Of a stretch of DNA of 18,104 nt, positions 8,480 to 15,369 are shown in pieces. Within the stretch, counting starts at the first letter, position 1. Every line of letters begins with the position of its first letter. Both the position numbers and the translations under genes were made by a program. The DNA is from Clostridia bacterium (GTDB taxonomy: Bacteria; Bacillota; Clostridia; Christensenellales; Borkfalkiaceae). The stretch is taken from assembly GCA_017503885.1 (NCBI GenBank), contig JAFVSF010000261.1:1-18104 (forward strand). Direction: 5' to 3'. Below the pieces are notes generated by a model, which saw only the letters and a list, made by a program, of their open reading frames with translations, was not told the DNA's origin and searched no databases.

Positions 8480-9571
8480 ATGAACGATTTAATACCGCAT
8501 AAGCAAAATTTAGAATTTTTAAAAGAATCAATCGCCCATTTGAAAAACGAGCCCAACCACAAATTACCTAGCGAAAGAATGCTTGCAGATAAATTTAAAG
8601 CAAGCCGTCGCTCTGTGAGAATTGCTTACGATAAACTCATTGAAGACAATCTCGTTGCAAAGGTTCACGGCAAGGGATACTTTACTTTAGAAAAAAAAGA
8701 AATAGAACCTAGCAAGTCCAACGTAAAAGAAATCCACCTTATCATTCCTTCTGTAAAGGCAGCTTTTGCGCATTCAATACTCGTCGGCATTGCAGACTTT
8801 TGTGAAGAAAACTCTCTAGAACTAGTAGTTAAAATATCAAAAAATACCCTTGCGATTGAATCAAAATACATAAATAACGCTTTAAAATCCAACGCAAAAG
8901 GAATAATATTATTCCCAATTGATAACGAGCTTAGAAATACAGATATCGTTAAACTCTCTGAAAGGCGTTTTCCAGTTACCATCATAGACCGTTATTTTAA
9001 AAACATAAACGCGTCCTTCGTTTCGACAGACAACTACAATATGATGTATAACGCGATGAAGTTCGTGCGATCGAGAAAATTCAAAGACATAATATATCTT
9101 TCAAACTCAGAATCTCTCGCTACAACTGTTGAAGACCGCTTGAACGGTTACAAGGATGGATACAAGGCATACTACGGTAAAGACCCTAGCGACACACTTC
9201 TTATATTAGAAAATTTTTATCCTACACAAATCTACGGTGCTCTAGATAAATATTTGGATAGCCATCCACTTCCACAACTAATTATCGCACCGGGCGCACA
9301 GCACATTGCAGACTCTATTGAGTTTATCTTAAAGAGAAGAGGGATACAATGGCAAAAAAACTTGCGATTTATGTTTATCGACGAGAATATTTCGCAAGAG
9401 AGCATAGATAGGTTAAAGCCATACATAATAAAGCAAAGAGCCTACCAAATAGGATACGAGTCGGCAATGCTTTTGTATAATCAAATCTATGGCGACCTTA
9501 GAACGCAAAGTAAGCTCTTCCCTGCAGATATTTACGACTTATCAAAGCCTACAAGGCATTTTAAGGCGTAA
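8480..9571 (+). CDS. GntR-type regulator with periplasmic-binding-protein-like sugar domain
   Basis: 363 residues, ATG with GAGGTG five bases upstream. Residues of about 10-70 are a winged helix-turn-helix of the GntR class: KLPSERMLADKFKASRRSVRIAYDKLIEDNLV then the wing KVHGKGYF. Residues of about 83-360 have the alternating strands of a LacI/PBP1-type ligand domain (IHLIIPSVKAAFAHSILVGIADF, AKGIILFPID, PVTIIDRYF, FVSTDNYNMMYNAMKFV, IIYLSNSES, DRLNGYKDGYKAYYG, FMFIDENIS, IIKQRAYQIGYESAMLLYNQI). This hybrid is the AraR architecture: DNA binding released by a sugar. It is divergent from the glycan operon, so it most likely represses that operon and itself in response to a released mono- or oligosaccharide. 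The inducer cannot be read from the sequence. Confidence 0.88.
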   Translation: MNDLIPHKQNLEFLKESIAHLKNEPNHKLPSERMLADKFKASRRSVRIAYDKLIEDNLVAKVHGKGYFTLEKKEIEPSKSNVKEIHLIIPSVKAAFAHSILVGIADFCEENSLELVVKISKNTLAIESKYINNALKSNAKGIILFPIDNELRNTDIVKLSERRFPVTIIDRYFKNINASFVSTDNYNMMYNAMKFVRSRKFKDIIYLSNSESLATTVEDRLNGYKDGYKAYYGKDPSDTLLILENFYPTQIYGALDKYLDSHPLPQLIIAPGAQHIADSIEFILKRRGIQWQKNLRFMFIDENISQESIDRLKPYIIKQRAYQIGYESAMLLYNQIYGDLRTQSKLFPADIYDLSKPTRHFKA

Positions 9572-9603
9572 AACCCGCCTATAAGTCGATTATCTAACAA
9601 ATT
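9570..9603 (+). repeat. Copy 1 of a three-copy intergenic repeat
   Basis: CGCCTATAAGTCGATT at 9576-9591, then five variable bases, then ACAAATT at 9597-9603. It begins right at the stop codon of the GntR gene. Copy 3 (inverted, 11230-11203) shares both blocks with the same spacing; copy 2 (16266-16289) shares AAAACCC and the core. Function unknown. Confidence 0.8.
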
Positions 9604-9693
9604 TTCAACTTTTATATTCAGCACTATTTCGAAAGAAATGTATTTCATAAAACGACAAATTACCTTATATAAACAATTTTATAATTGAACAAA

Positions 9694-9730
9694 AAAACGC
9701 GAAATGCATTTTCTTTGCATTTCGCGTTTT
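9694..9730. terminator. Bidirectional intrinsic terminator
   Basis: Perfect 15-bp inverted repeat, AAAACGCGAAATGCA (9694-9708) and TGCATTTCGCGTTTT (9716-9730), with a 7-nt loop. A-tract on one side and T-tract on the other let it work in both directions. It lies between the convergent GntR gene and PAP2 gene, 3 bp from the end of the latter. Confidence 0.85.
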
Positions 9731-9732
9731 GA

Positions 9733-10395
9733 TTAGTTATATCTTTTTCCATAAACGTTACAATTAAAACGATATAAAGAAACAATTCCTATACTATACA
9801 AAAGACCACCAAAAATATCACTAAACCAATGCACCCCAGAGATAAATCTTCCAATCAACATAAATGCAATGAACAATGACGTTACTATAGTTAAAAGTCT
9901 TTTTAAACAATTGCTCTTTATTCTCCATCTAAACTGCAATATTGCAGTTGGCATAACGCAGGTAACTAGTATTGTAGTTGACGACGGATAAGACTTTTCT
10001 AAATAACCGTTTATAAGTATCGGTCTATAATTTATCGTAAGATATTCAAACAAGATATACGTGCCGAAAACTACTATATAAAACGCTCCAAGTAGCAAAA
10101 TGTCAGTGTCTACTTTTAAAATACTTTTACGTTTAACAAGTTGCACCAACCCGACTATACCAAACCCAAAAGCAACGGCAATAGGCATTAATCCGAGCCA
10201 ATCTGTAATTACGTAAAGCACTAAATGTACGCCTATAAGCCCTTTAATTGCATTATTTAAGGTCGAAAAACCAACCTTTGAGCCGTTAGGACCAATGGCT
10301 TTTAGATCAACAAAACAAAGCATTATTGTCCACAAAACAAACAGAGACAAAAACGCTACGGCTACAATTAAACTATACAACTTTTTATTTTTCAT
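9733..10395 (-). CDS. PAP2-superfamily membrane phosphatase with atypical C2 motif
   Basis: 220 residues from the ATG at 10395, which has AAGGAAGG six bases upstream; the frame is open to 10488 but those extra codons have no SD and would precede a basic N-terminus and first helix. About six membrane helices are visible. PAP2 signature: C1 is represented by YRP (123-125), C3 by GR-x5-H-x3-D with Arg183, His189 and Asp193 intact. C2, normally PSGH, reads YPSSTT (136-141), so the usual general-acid His is missing; I recall this variant as common in Clostridial homologues. The superfamily removes phosphate from undecaprenyl pyrophosphate, phosphatidate or similar lipids at the membrane. It follows the XRE-membrane gene by about 100 nt and shares its transcript. 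Lipid-carrier recycling or envelope stress is plausible; the substrate is unknown. Confidence 0.8.
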   Translation of the reverse strand: MKNKKLYSLIVAVAFLSLFVLWTIMLCFVDLKAIGPNGSKVGFSTLNNAIKGLIGVHLVLYVITDWLGLMPIAVAFGFGIVGLVQLVKRKSILKVDTDILLLGAFYIVVFGTYILFEYLTINYRPILINGYLEKSYPSSTTILVTCVMPTAILQFRWRIKSNCLKRLLTIVTSLFIAFMLIGRFISGVHWFSDIFGGLLYSIGIVSLYRFNCNVYGKRYN

Positions 10396-10400
10396 AATAC

Positions 10401-10446
10401 ACCTTCCTTTATTTGGCAAACGCCTAAGTTCATTATAAAGGAAGGT
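10401..10446 (-). promoter_or_regulatory. Shine-Dalgarno-sequestering hairpin before the PAP2 gene
   Basis: A perfect 12-bp inverted repeat, ACCTTCCTTTAT (10401-10412) and ATAAAGGAAGGT (10435-10446), separated by 22 bases. In the minus-strand mRNA the 3' arm contains the whole SD of the PAP2 gene (AAGGAAGG), so the hairpin would hide it and translation would need the stem opened by ribosomes, RNA or protein. On the plus strand the repeat is followed by T-runs but no plus-strand gene needs a terminator here. Confidence 0.6.
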
Positions 10447-10497
10447 TTTTGTTTTTACAAGAAACGGGTTGTAACAATAGCGACACAAATGGTGTCT

Positions 10498-11100
10498 TTA
10501 CTTTTTTAAAAGCATCATTGCCTTTATTATTAAAAATACAAAACTAAAAATTGATGCGTAAGGTTGCAAGCAAACTGTAAACAGCGTGACCACCACCGAA
10601 GTTAAAATTAAGGAAATTATCCTATTATATCTATGCCAAAACTTATATTTTGACTCTTTTAATGCAAGTGTTATTATACCTAAAACAACGTGTAGCGATA
10701 CTAAACCTAAAAATACAATTCTTAAATACAACTTAATTTGTTTAAGGTTTAATAGCGAAACCTCATAAATAACCCCGTCGATTTTTTGAGCAAATAACGG
10801 CAGACAAAATAGCAATATAAAACTTAAATCAATAAGTCCGAACACCATATTGATAAAACAACTTCGTTTTTGCTTATTATCTTCTTCTGCTACGCTTAAC
10901 AACTCTTTACTCGACAAAAGATCGTCAACAGATATATCAAAAAATTTAGCAATGCACTTGAGCGAATCAATATTAGGATATCCTCTACCCAACTCCCACT
11001 TGGAAATTGCAGTTCTTGAAACGAATAATTTTTCGCCCAACTCCTCTTGGGTTAATCCTCTTTGTTTTCTTAATTCTTGTAGTTTTTTATTAAATTCCAT
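10498..11100 (-). CDS. XRE-family regulator fused to a four-helix membrane domain
   Basis: 200 residues from the ATG at 11100; a TTG at 11109 would add three residues but lies at the predicted transcription start. Residues 7-62 are a canonical Cro/C1-type HTH: LQELRKQRGLTQEELGEKL, then VSRTAISKWELGRGYPNIDSLKCIAKFFDISVDDLL. After a short polar linker, four hydrophobic segments follow (about 80-104, 124-147, 161-178, 181-198). Such HTH-membrane fusions are common one-component regulators in Bacillota that sense the envelope and control a neighbouring gene. The PAP2 gene is 102 nt downstream on the same strand. Regulation of that gene, perhaps by envelope stress, is inference. No strong SD is visible before the start. 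Confidence 0.85.
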   Translation of the reverse strand: MEFNKKLQELRKQRGLTQEELGEKLFVSRTAISKWELGRGYPNIDSLKCIAKFFDISVDDLLSSKELLSVAEEDNKQKRSCFINMVFGLIDLSFILLFCLPLFAQKIDGVIYEVSLLNLKQIKLYLRIVFLGLVSLHVVLGIITLALKESKYKFWHRYNRIISLILTSVVVTLFTVCLQPYASIFSFVFLIIKAMMLLKK

Positions 11101-11115
11101 AGCAACCAACTAATT

Positions 11116-11121
11116 ATTATA
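11116..11121 (-). promoter_or_regulatory. -10 box of the XRE-PAP2 unit
   Basis: A perfect TATAAT on the minus strand (11121-11116). Transcription would begin near 11109, only about nine bases before the ATG, leaving a nearly leaderless message in keeping with the missing SD. No convincing -35 hexamer is seen at 16-18 bp. Confidence 0.4.
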
Positions 11122-11364
11122 ATACGTTGATTTTAACACAATGCCAAATTTTTTTCAACATTTATATTAATTTTATCTAGACACTTTTCGTAACAACGTA
11201 TCAATTTGTAAAAAAATCGACTTATAGGCGAGGATTTAACAATTCCGTTTCTTTAGGATATAAAATAATAATGAAGGCAATTTGCTAAAGTTAAAGGTAA
11301 AAAATCAAATATTTGAAGATAAAAAATAACACTCCAACTATATAAGTTATATGTAAATTAGCAT
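11122..11364. other. Intergenic stretch without a recognisable gene
   Basis: Very A/T-rich spacer between the XRE promoter and the terminator of the sugar operon. Apart from copy 3 of the repeat (11203-11230) I see no ORF with an SD, no gene remnant and no clear RNA fold. Confidence 0.6.
11203..11237 (-). repeat. Copy 3 (inverted) of the three-copy intergenic repeat
   Basis: On the minus strand CGCCTATAAGTCGATT (11230-11215), five bases, ACAAATT (11209-11203), preceded by AAATCCT. The 16-base core is identical to copy 1 and the second block is at the same distance. Unlike copies 1 and 2 it does not abut a stop codon. Opposite in orientation to both other copies. Confidence 0.8.
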
Positions 11365-11405
11365 AAAAAAACCCCTCGCACATTTTTTACTTCACGCACG
11401 AGGGG
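11365..11405 (-). terminator. Intrinsic terminator of the Gfo/TIM-barrel operon
   Basis: On the minus strand CCCCTCG (11405-11399) and CGAGGGG (11378-11372) form a 7-bp GC-rich stem over a 20-nt loop, followed by seven U (11371-11365). It lies about 45 bp beyond the stop of the TIM-barrel gene. Confidence 0.85.
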
Positions 11406-11450
11406 ATTTTATATTTCACAAGGTCAGTACATGCACTGTTTGTTTTTTTA

Positions 11451-12296
11451 TTAACACGTTTTTTCTCTCAAAAACGAGGTTGCTTTAGCAATATCCGAGG
11501 CAGGATTCTCACCGCATTCTCGCTCAATCGTCAAAAAGCCGTCATAGCCGATATCTTTCAATGCTTTAATATAGTTATCCCAATCCACGTCCCCCTCGCC
11601 GAGCGGAAGTTCTGCAAACCCTTCACATGCATTGAGAGCATCTACACCGCCAACAGCAAAAGCATGGTACACGTCCGTGGGGTTTTGATTTTTATTCAAC
11701 ATCTTTCCGTCTTTAGCATGAGTATGTACGATATAATCTTTTAATATGTATACCGCTTCCACAGCGTCTTGCCCCGTTACCATAGTAAAATTTGCAGGAT
11801 CAAGGTTGACACCTACTCCGCCTTTCGTATCCTCAATAAACGACAATAAAGTTCTTGCCTTTTCCGGCCCAGTTTCTATAGCAAGCGTTACGCCCTTTTC
11901 CTTAGCGTAAATTCCGCATTCCGTCAACGCTGTAAGCATAACCTTATATCTCGGATGGCTCTTTTCTTCGGGAATAACCCCAATATGAGTCGTAACGACT
12001 TTCGCGCCGAACTCTACGGCAAGGTCTATAATCTTTTTAGTCTTTTCAATACGGTTCAAATTATCTTTTTCTATTTCAAAACCGTATCCACCCATATCGC
12101 CACATAAAGCAGAAACAACCAAACCGTTTTCTTTTAAGAGCCTTTTATATTCTTCTTTTTTATCGGTCGTAAGTTCGGGGGAAAATTCACCGGTAGTAGC
12201 GTAAATTTGCACGCCGTCTAAACCCAACGCCGACGCTAGTTTTATGCCTTCTTCGTGCGATTTTTTAAAACAATCGGTTATAACTCCTATTTTCAT
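11451..12296 (-). CDS. Sugar phosphate isomerase/epimerase-like TIM-barrel protein (AP endonuclease 2 fold)
   Basis: 281 residues, the usual size for the family. The start ATG overlaps the TGA of the preceding oxidoreductase gene (ATGA), so translation is coupled. Expected metal ligands of the xylose isomerase-like TIM barrel are present: Glu141 (LAIETGP), Asp166 (GVNLDPANF), His191/His193 (VHTHAKDG) and Glu258 (FLTIERE). The family isomerises or epimerises sugars, acts on inosose and 3-keto sugars, or eliminates aglycones from 3-keto glycosides (DgpC type). As last gene of an operon with three Gfo/Idh/MocA proteins it most likely acts on a keto-sugar made by one of them. No signal peptide: cytoplasmic. 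The exact substrate cannot be read. Confidence 0.9.
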   Translation of the reverse strand: MKIGVITDCFKKSHEEGIKLASALGLDGVQIYATTGEFSPELTTDKKEEYKRLLKENGLVVSALCGDMGGYGFEIEKDNLNRIEKTKKIIDLAVEFGAKVVTTHIGVIPEEKSHPRYKVMLTALTECGIYAKEKGVTLAIETGPEKARTLLSFIEDTKGGVGVNLDPANFTMVTGQDAVEAVYILKDYIVHTHAKDGKMLNKNQNPTDVYHAFAVGGVDALNACEGFAELPLGEGDVDWDNYIKALKDIGYDGFLTIERECGENPASDIAKATSFLREKTC

Positions 12297-13318
12297 ACCA
12301 TACCTTCCTTTCCTTGCTTGTAAATTTCCATAATTAAACGGTGGGTTTTTAACGCTTCTTCACCGCTAATTTCAAGTTCTTCTTCTCCAAGAACGGATTT
12401 GTAAAATTGCGTTATTTGGCGAATATGCTGAAACCCCCAATAATCCTTACCGCCCTCATATTCGACTGTGTTTTCGTCCTGATGCGCTTCTTCGCTCGTT
12501 CCGTCGTTATACGAGATATACGCGTCGTCATACCCAAAATCAGCCTTGCCATTTTCACAATAAAGACGGATTTCAATCGGTTCGTCACAGCCGTAATTGT
12601 TCATACAGTAAAAGCCGTATATTACCCCATTTTTATAGGTAATTAACCCCTCGGCGCTATCCTCTACGTCCACAGTTTTATGTCCGCGGTTCGCCATTGA
12701 ACAAGAAACACTCTCAACTGGGCTGTCAACAATCCAATTTACTAAGTCGATTGAGTGTATGGCTTGATCTATAACGACACCTCCGCCTTCCTTATCCCAA
12801 GTGCCTTTCCAGTCGCTTTCAGCGTAATAACTGTCGGGACGCGTCCAAGTGAGCGTACTGCGAGCAGAAATAATCTTACCCAACCTCCCACTTTCTACGG
12901 CATTTTTTACGAGTTTTACCGAATTATTATATCTACATTGAAAAATAACACCGTACAAAACACCTTTTTCTTTTGCAATTTTAACTGCGTTTTCAGCGCT
13001 TTGCAAATCGACGTCCATAGGCTTTTCGCAAAGCACGTGAACCCCTTTGCAAAAAGCGTAAAGCGCAACTTTACTATGAAGATAATGTGGCAAGCATATA
13101 TGGACGACGTCCAAATTCTCACGGTCAATCATTTCTTTGTAAGACGTGTACGGCGTTGCCCCGTATTTTTTTGCAACTTTGTCCGCCTTTTCCTTTTCCA
13201 CGTCGCAACAAGCAACCAATTTCGCATAATCAATTTGCGCAATCGCTCCAAGATGCATAACGGAAATTCGCCCGCACCCTATAATACCCACTTTAAGTTG
13301 TTTTAAATATTTATCCAT
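12293..13318 (-). CDS. Gfo/Idh/MocA family oxidoreductase (second of three in operon)
   Basis: 341 residues, ATG with AGGCAGGA upstream; it overlaps the preceding gene by 16 nt and the next by 4. Rossmann motif VGIIGCGRIS (10-19), Asp39 for the NAD ribose (CCDVE), Lys99 in CEKPM, and the substrate-domain motif GGGVVIDQAIHSIDL (178-192) with Asp184 and His188, matching the usual catalytic Lys/Asp/His set. Length is normal. It is a complete, probably active NAD(P)-dependent sugar or cyclitol dehydrogenase, cytoplasmic. Inositol dehydrogenase, scyllo-inositol dehydrogenase or glycoside 3-dehydrogenase are all possible; the TIM-barrel neighbour fits any of these. Confidence 0.9.
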   Translation of the reverse strand: MDKYLKQLKVGIIGCGRISVMHLGAIAQIDYAKLVACCDVEKEKADKVAKKYGATPYTSYKEMIDRENLDVVHICLPHYLHSKVALYAFCKGVHVLCEKPMDVDLQSAENAVKIAKEKGVLYGVIFQCRYNNSVKLVKNAVESGRLGKIISARSTLTWTRPDSYYAESDWKGTWDKEGGGVVIDQAIHSIDLVNWIVDSPVESVSCSMANRGHKTVDVEDSAEGLITYKNGVIYGFYCMNNYGCDEPIEIRLYCENGKADFGYDDAYISYNDGTSEEAHQDENTVEYEGGKDYWGFQHIRQITQFYKSVLGEEELEISGEEALKTHRLIMEIYKQGKEGMV

Positions 13319-14142
13319 GTTCCTGCCTTTTCTTTTGCTTTTATCACGCCTTCTCTTATTTTCATAACTTCAAGAGTCTGACGTGAACTAAAAGGAACTT
13401 CACACGTTTCAAAAAATTTAAATATATCCGCTATCAAATTATTGAAAAAAGCCGAATTAACGGGCTTATAGGCAGACTTTTCATTGTTATCGGCAACGGT
13501 TATAGCAAACGGCATACACGGTGAAAACATCATTTTTGCGTACCTTCCGTCATTATACTCTACCTCTGCCCATTCTTGATCAGAATACTTATTGTAAAGA
13601 ACTTTTTTCGCTCCAACGCCAAGACATTTTACCGCCATTTCTATTTGATGAATAATATATTCTTCCATATTCGAGCCACCGCCTACGGTAAAGACGGTTT
13701 TTGCATTTTCATTATAATCTTTAATTTCGTCGGCGTAGCGAAGAGCCGAAGTACTGAAAAATTTTACGCCGTATTTTTCAGCAAGGTCGTAAATTTGCAT
13801 TGCCGTTTGATAATCGGGCGCAAAAGTTTTATCTATATATGGGTTTTTTCCGCATTTAAAAACTTCTTCGGCGTAAGCAAGATGCTTTTCGGGATTTGAC
13901 GGAGCTAAAACGAACACGCAGTCGCACTTTTTGCAAAGTTCTTCTATTGTGGCGCAAGGCTCGACACCATAATTTTTACACCACTCTTTAGTTGTTACCC
14001 CACCCGGCACGTCAATCTCCGCCCAAGCGTATTTAAACTGATAGTCCGTTCCGTGTTTTTGGTTATAATCCCTTATCATTGCAGGGTATTCGTTTGCGTG
14101 CCACTCGTTTAAAAAATAATCAATAAAGCCAACTGTTTTCAT
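13303..14142 (-). CDS. Short, divergent Gfo/Idh/MocA-like protein
   Basis: 279 residues, clearly shorter than its neighbours (341 and 351). ATG overlaps the stop of the upstream gene (TAATG). The N-terminus VGFIDYFLNEWHANEYP replaces the dinucleotide-binding GxGxxG. The later pattern is still that of the family: DCVFVLAPSNPEKHLAYAEEVFKCGKNPYIDKTFAPD (74-110), where DKTFAPD stands for EKP and keeps the Lys (105), and KFFSTSALRYADE. The C-terminal substrate domain is reduced and lacks the D-x3-H signature, with GGGSNMEEYIIHQIEMAVKCLG at about 154-175 in its place. It may bind cofactor differently, be a non-catalytic partner of one neighbour, or bind a sugar only. It is kept intact in a tightly overlapped operon, so it is not a pseudogene. 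Confidence 0.75.
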   Translation of the reverse strand: MKTVGFIDYFLNEWHANEYPAMIRDYNQKHGTDYQFKYAWAEIDVPGGVTTKEWCKNYGVEPCATIEELCKKCDCVFVLAPSNPEKHLAYAEEVFKCGKNPYIDKTFAPDYQTAMQIYDLAEKYGVKFFSTSALRYADEIKDYNENAKTVFTVGGGSNMEEYIIHQIEMAVKCLGVGAKKVLYNKYSDQEWAEVEYNDGRYAKMMFSPCMPFAITVADNNEKSAYKPVNSAFFNNLIADIFKFFETCEVPFSSRQTLEVMKIREGVIKAKEKAGTWINI

Positions 14143-15197
14143 TAAAATTTAATCTCCCCTTTTTGCTCTGCAGACCTATACAACGCATCTAAAAGTTTCA
14201 TACTTTCTAATATGTTTTCAATGTTATTTTTGTCTTTTACACCCGTTTCTATTGATTGAATAAAAGCCGTGTCTTCGCATAGATACATATTAGGAATATC
14301 ATATTCAGGGTTTACCGTTTCAAGAGTTTTTCCATCGTAAAACTCAAATTTTCCGCCGTAGGTAAGCCTTGCTCCGCCTTTATCCCCTAAAAAATCAATG
14401 TAAAGTTCGTATTTATTGATGTTTTGTGCCCATGCGCCGTTGAACGAGATACTTGCCTTGTTGGTACGGATATGCCCGGTTATAAAATCGTCTACGTCGT
14501 TTGTTCCGTTTTCAATATCAGAAGTGTCTTCCGCCCACATTCCGTGGTATTTGTACGATTTCATATCCTTAGCCATTTCGCTGTACGCATCACAAGTTAC
14601 ACTTTTAATCTTTGCTCCGCCAAGCACGTACAAAATTAAATCAAGGAAATGGATTCCCCAGTCTATTAAAACACCTCCGCCCGATTGCGATTTCGTTGTA
14701 AACGCACCGCCAAGACCGGGGATATTTCTAAAATCACGGAAAGAACAATATACGTGATAAATATTACCGAACTTTCCTTCATCTGCCCACTCGCGCAACA
14801 TCTCTACCGATTTTTGATAGCGATTGCAAACGCCAATATCTAAAATCTTTCCTTGTTTTTCCGCTTCTTGCGCCATCTTTACGGAAAGTTCGTAATTGAC
14901 CGTAATAGGCTTTTCGCAAAGCACGTGCTTACCCGCTTTTAAAGAATCCATAGTGATTGTGTAATGAGCGTAGTTTGGCGTTAAAACGAATACTGCGTCA
15001 ACTTCTTCGTCTTCCAATGCAATTTTATAATCGGTAATTACTTGCTCAATTTTAGGATACTTTTTCTTCTTCTCCTCTGCTTTTTCAATCAATAAATCAC
15101 AAGCGTATTTAATTCTCACGTTCTTCATTTGAGAAAGTGCTGGAAAATGCGCTATATCGGAAATTCTTCCGCATCCAATTACTGCTACAACCATCAT
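14142..15197 (-). CDS. Gfo/Idh/MocA family oxidoreductase (first gene of operon)
   Basis: 351 residues from the ATG at 15197, with AAGGAG seven bases upstream (a second ATG follows directly). Rossmann motif VAVIGCGRISDIAHFPAL (4-21), Asp34 after the second strand, Lys96 in CEKPI, CNRYQKS, and GGGVLIDWGIHFLDL (173-187) with Asp179 and His183: all catalytic signatures are intact. The family transfers hydride between NAD(P) and a sugar or cyclitol hydroxyl. It is the promoter-proximal gene and divergent from the AraC regulator, which probably activates it. An insertion at about 205-225 (KYHGMWAEDTSDIENG) is specific to this copy. Substrate unknown. Confidence 0.9.
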   Translation of the reverse strand: MMVVAVIGCGRISDIAHFPALSQMKNVRIKYACDLLIEKAEEKKKKYPKIEQVITDYKIALEDEEVDAVFVLTPNYAHYTITMDSLKAGKHVLCEKPITVNYELSVKMAQEAEKQGKILDIGVCNRYQKSVEMLREWADEGKFGNIYHVYCSFRDFRNIPGLGGAFTTKSQSGGGVLIDWGIHFLDLILYVLGGAKIKSVTCDAYSEMAKDMKSYKYHGMWAEDTSDIENGTNDVDDFITGHIRTNKASISFNGAWAQNINKYELYIDFLGDKGGARLTYGGKFEFYDGKTLETVNPEYDIPNMYLCEDTAFIQSIETGVKDKNNIENILESMKLLDALYRSAEQKGEIKF

Positions 15198-15210
15198 AAT
15201 ATTTCTCCTT

Positions 15211-15309
15211 TTAAGTTCTTGACTTAATTATATAATAATGCGGTTCGCATGTAAATGGCAAAAGTTCATGTAAAATTTGTCATTTTTTCATATTATTTAA
15301 TAAATGACA
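15211..15309. promoter_or_regulatory. Cluster of candidate regulator sites in the divergent AraC/Gfo region
   Basis: Three kinds of element are packed here. (1) Direct repeats TTTACATG on the minus strand at 15255-15248 and 15274-15267, 19 bp apart, the nearer one overlapping the -35 box: the arrangement expected for an AraC-type activator. (2) Inverted repeats TTAAGT-N5-ACTTAA (15211-15227) at the transcription start and ATGCG-N3-CGCAT (15238-15250) in the promoter spacer. (3) TGTCATTT (15278-15285) and AAATGACA (15302-15309), inverted, 16 bases apart, midway between the promoters. Binding is inferred. Confidence 0.4.
15227..15255 (-). promoter_or_regulatory. Promoter of the Gfo/TIM-barrel operon
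   Basis: On the minus strand -35 TTTACA (15255-15250), 17-bp spacer, perfect -10 TATAAT (15232-15227). The spacer contains the inverted repeat ATGCG-N3-CGCAT (15250-15238). Transcription would start near 15220, about 23 nt before the ATG. Confidence 0.65.
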
Positions 15310-15340
15310 CTTTTTTATTTAACTTTATTTGTCAATAAAA

Positions 15341-15369
15341 TTGACGAAATCGAAAGTATTGTTTATAAT
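15341..15369 (+). promoter_or_regulatory. Promoter of the AraC-type regulator
   Basis: -35 TTGACG (15341-15346), 17-bp spacer, perfect -10 TATAAT (15364-15369). Transcription from about 15376 rules out the upstream in-frame ATG at 15304 as start. The inverted repeat GTCAAT-AAA-ATTGAC (15331-15345) overlaps the -35 and could serve autoregulation. Confidence 0.65.

Noticed and set aside
9576..9603. Integron attC site (the repeat is near ATCTAAC in copy 1 and GTTAAAT in copy 3)
   Set aside because: The two half-site-like strings are in different copies, in the wrong order and spacing, and no integrase gene or attC hairpin is present.
10401..10450. Plus-strand terminator (12-bp stem followed by TTTTTGTTTTT)
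   Set aside because: No plus-strand gene lies upstream in the interval, whereas the stem contains the SD of the minus-strand PAP2 gene.
10396..10488. N-terminal extension of the PAP2 gene to 10488
   Set aside because: No SD precedes it, it covers the SD-hairpin region, and the ATG at 10395 has an ideal SD and the expected basic start before the first membrane helix.
10482..10496. Terminator after the XRE gene (GACAC-N5-GTGTC)
   Set aside because: Stem of only 5 bp and no U-run; read-through to the PAP2 gene is more likely.
11122..11364. Riboswitch, small RNA or gene remnant in the longest gap
   Set aside because: I looked for long stems, a promoter plus terminator pair and frames with an SD, and found only the repeat copy. 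The sequence is A/T-rich and unstructured by eye.
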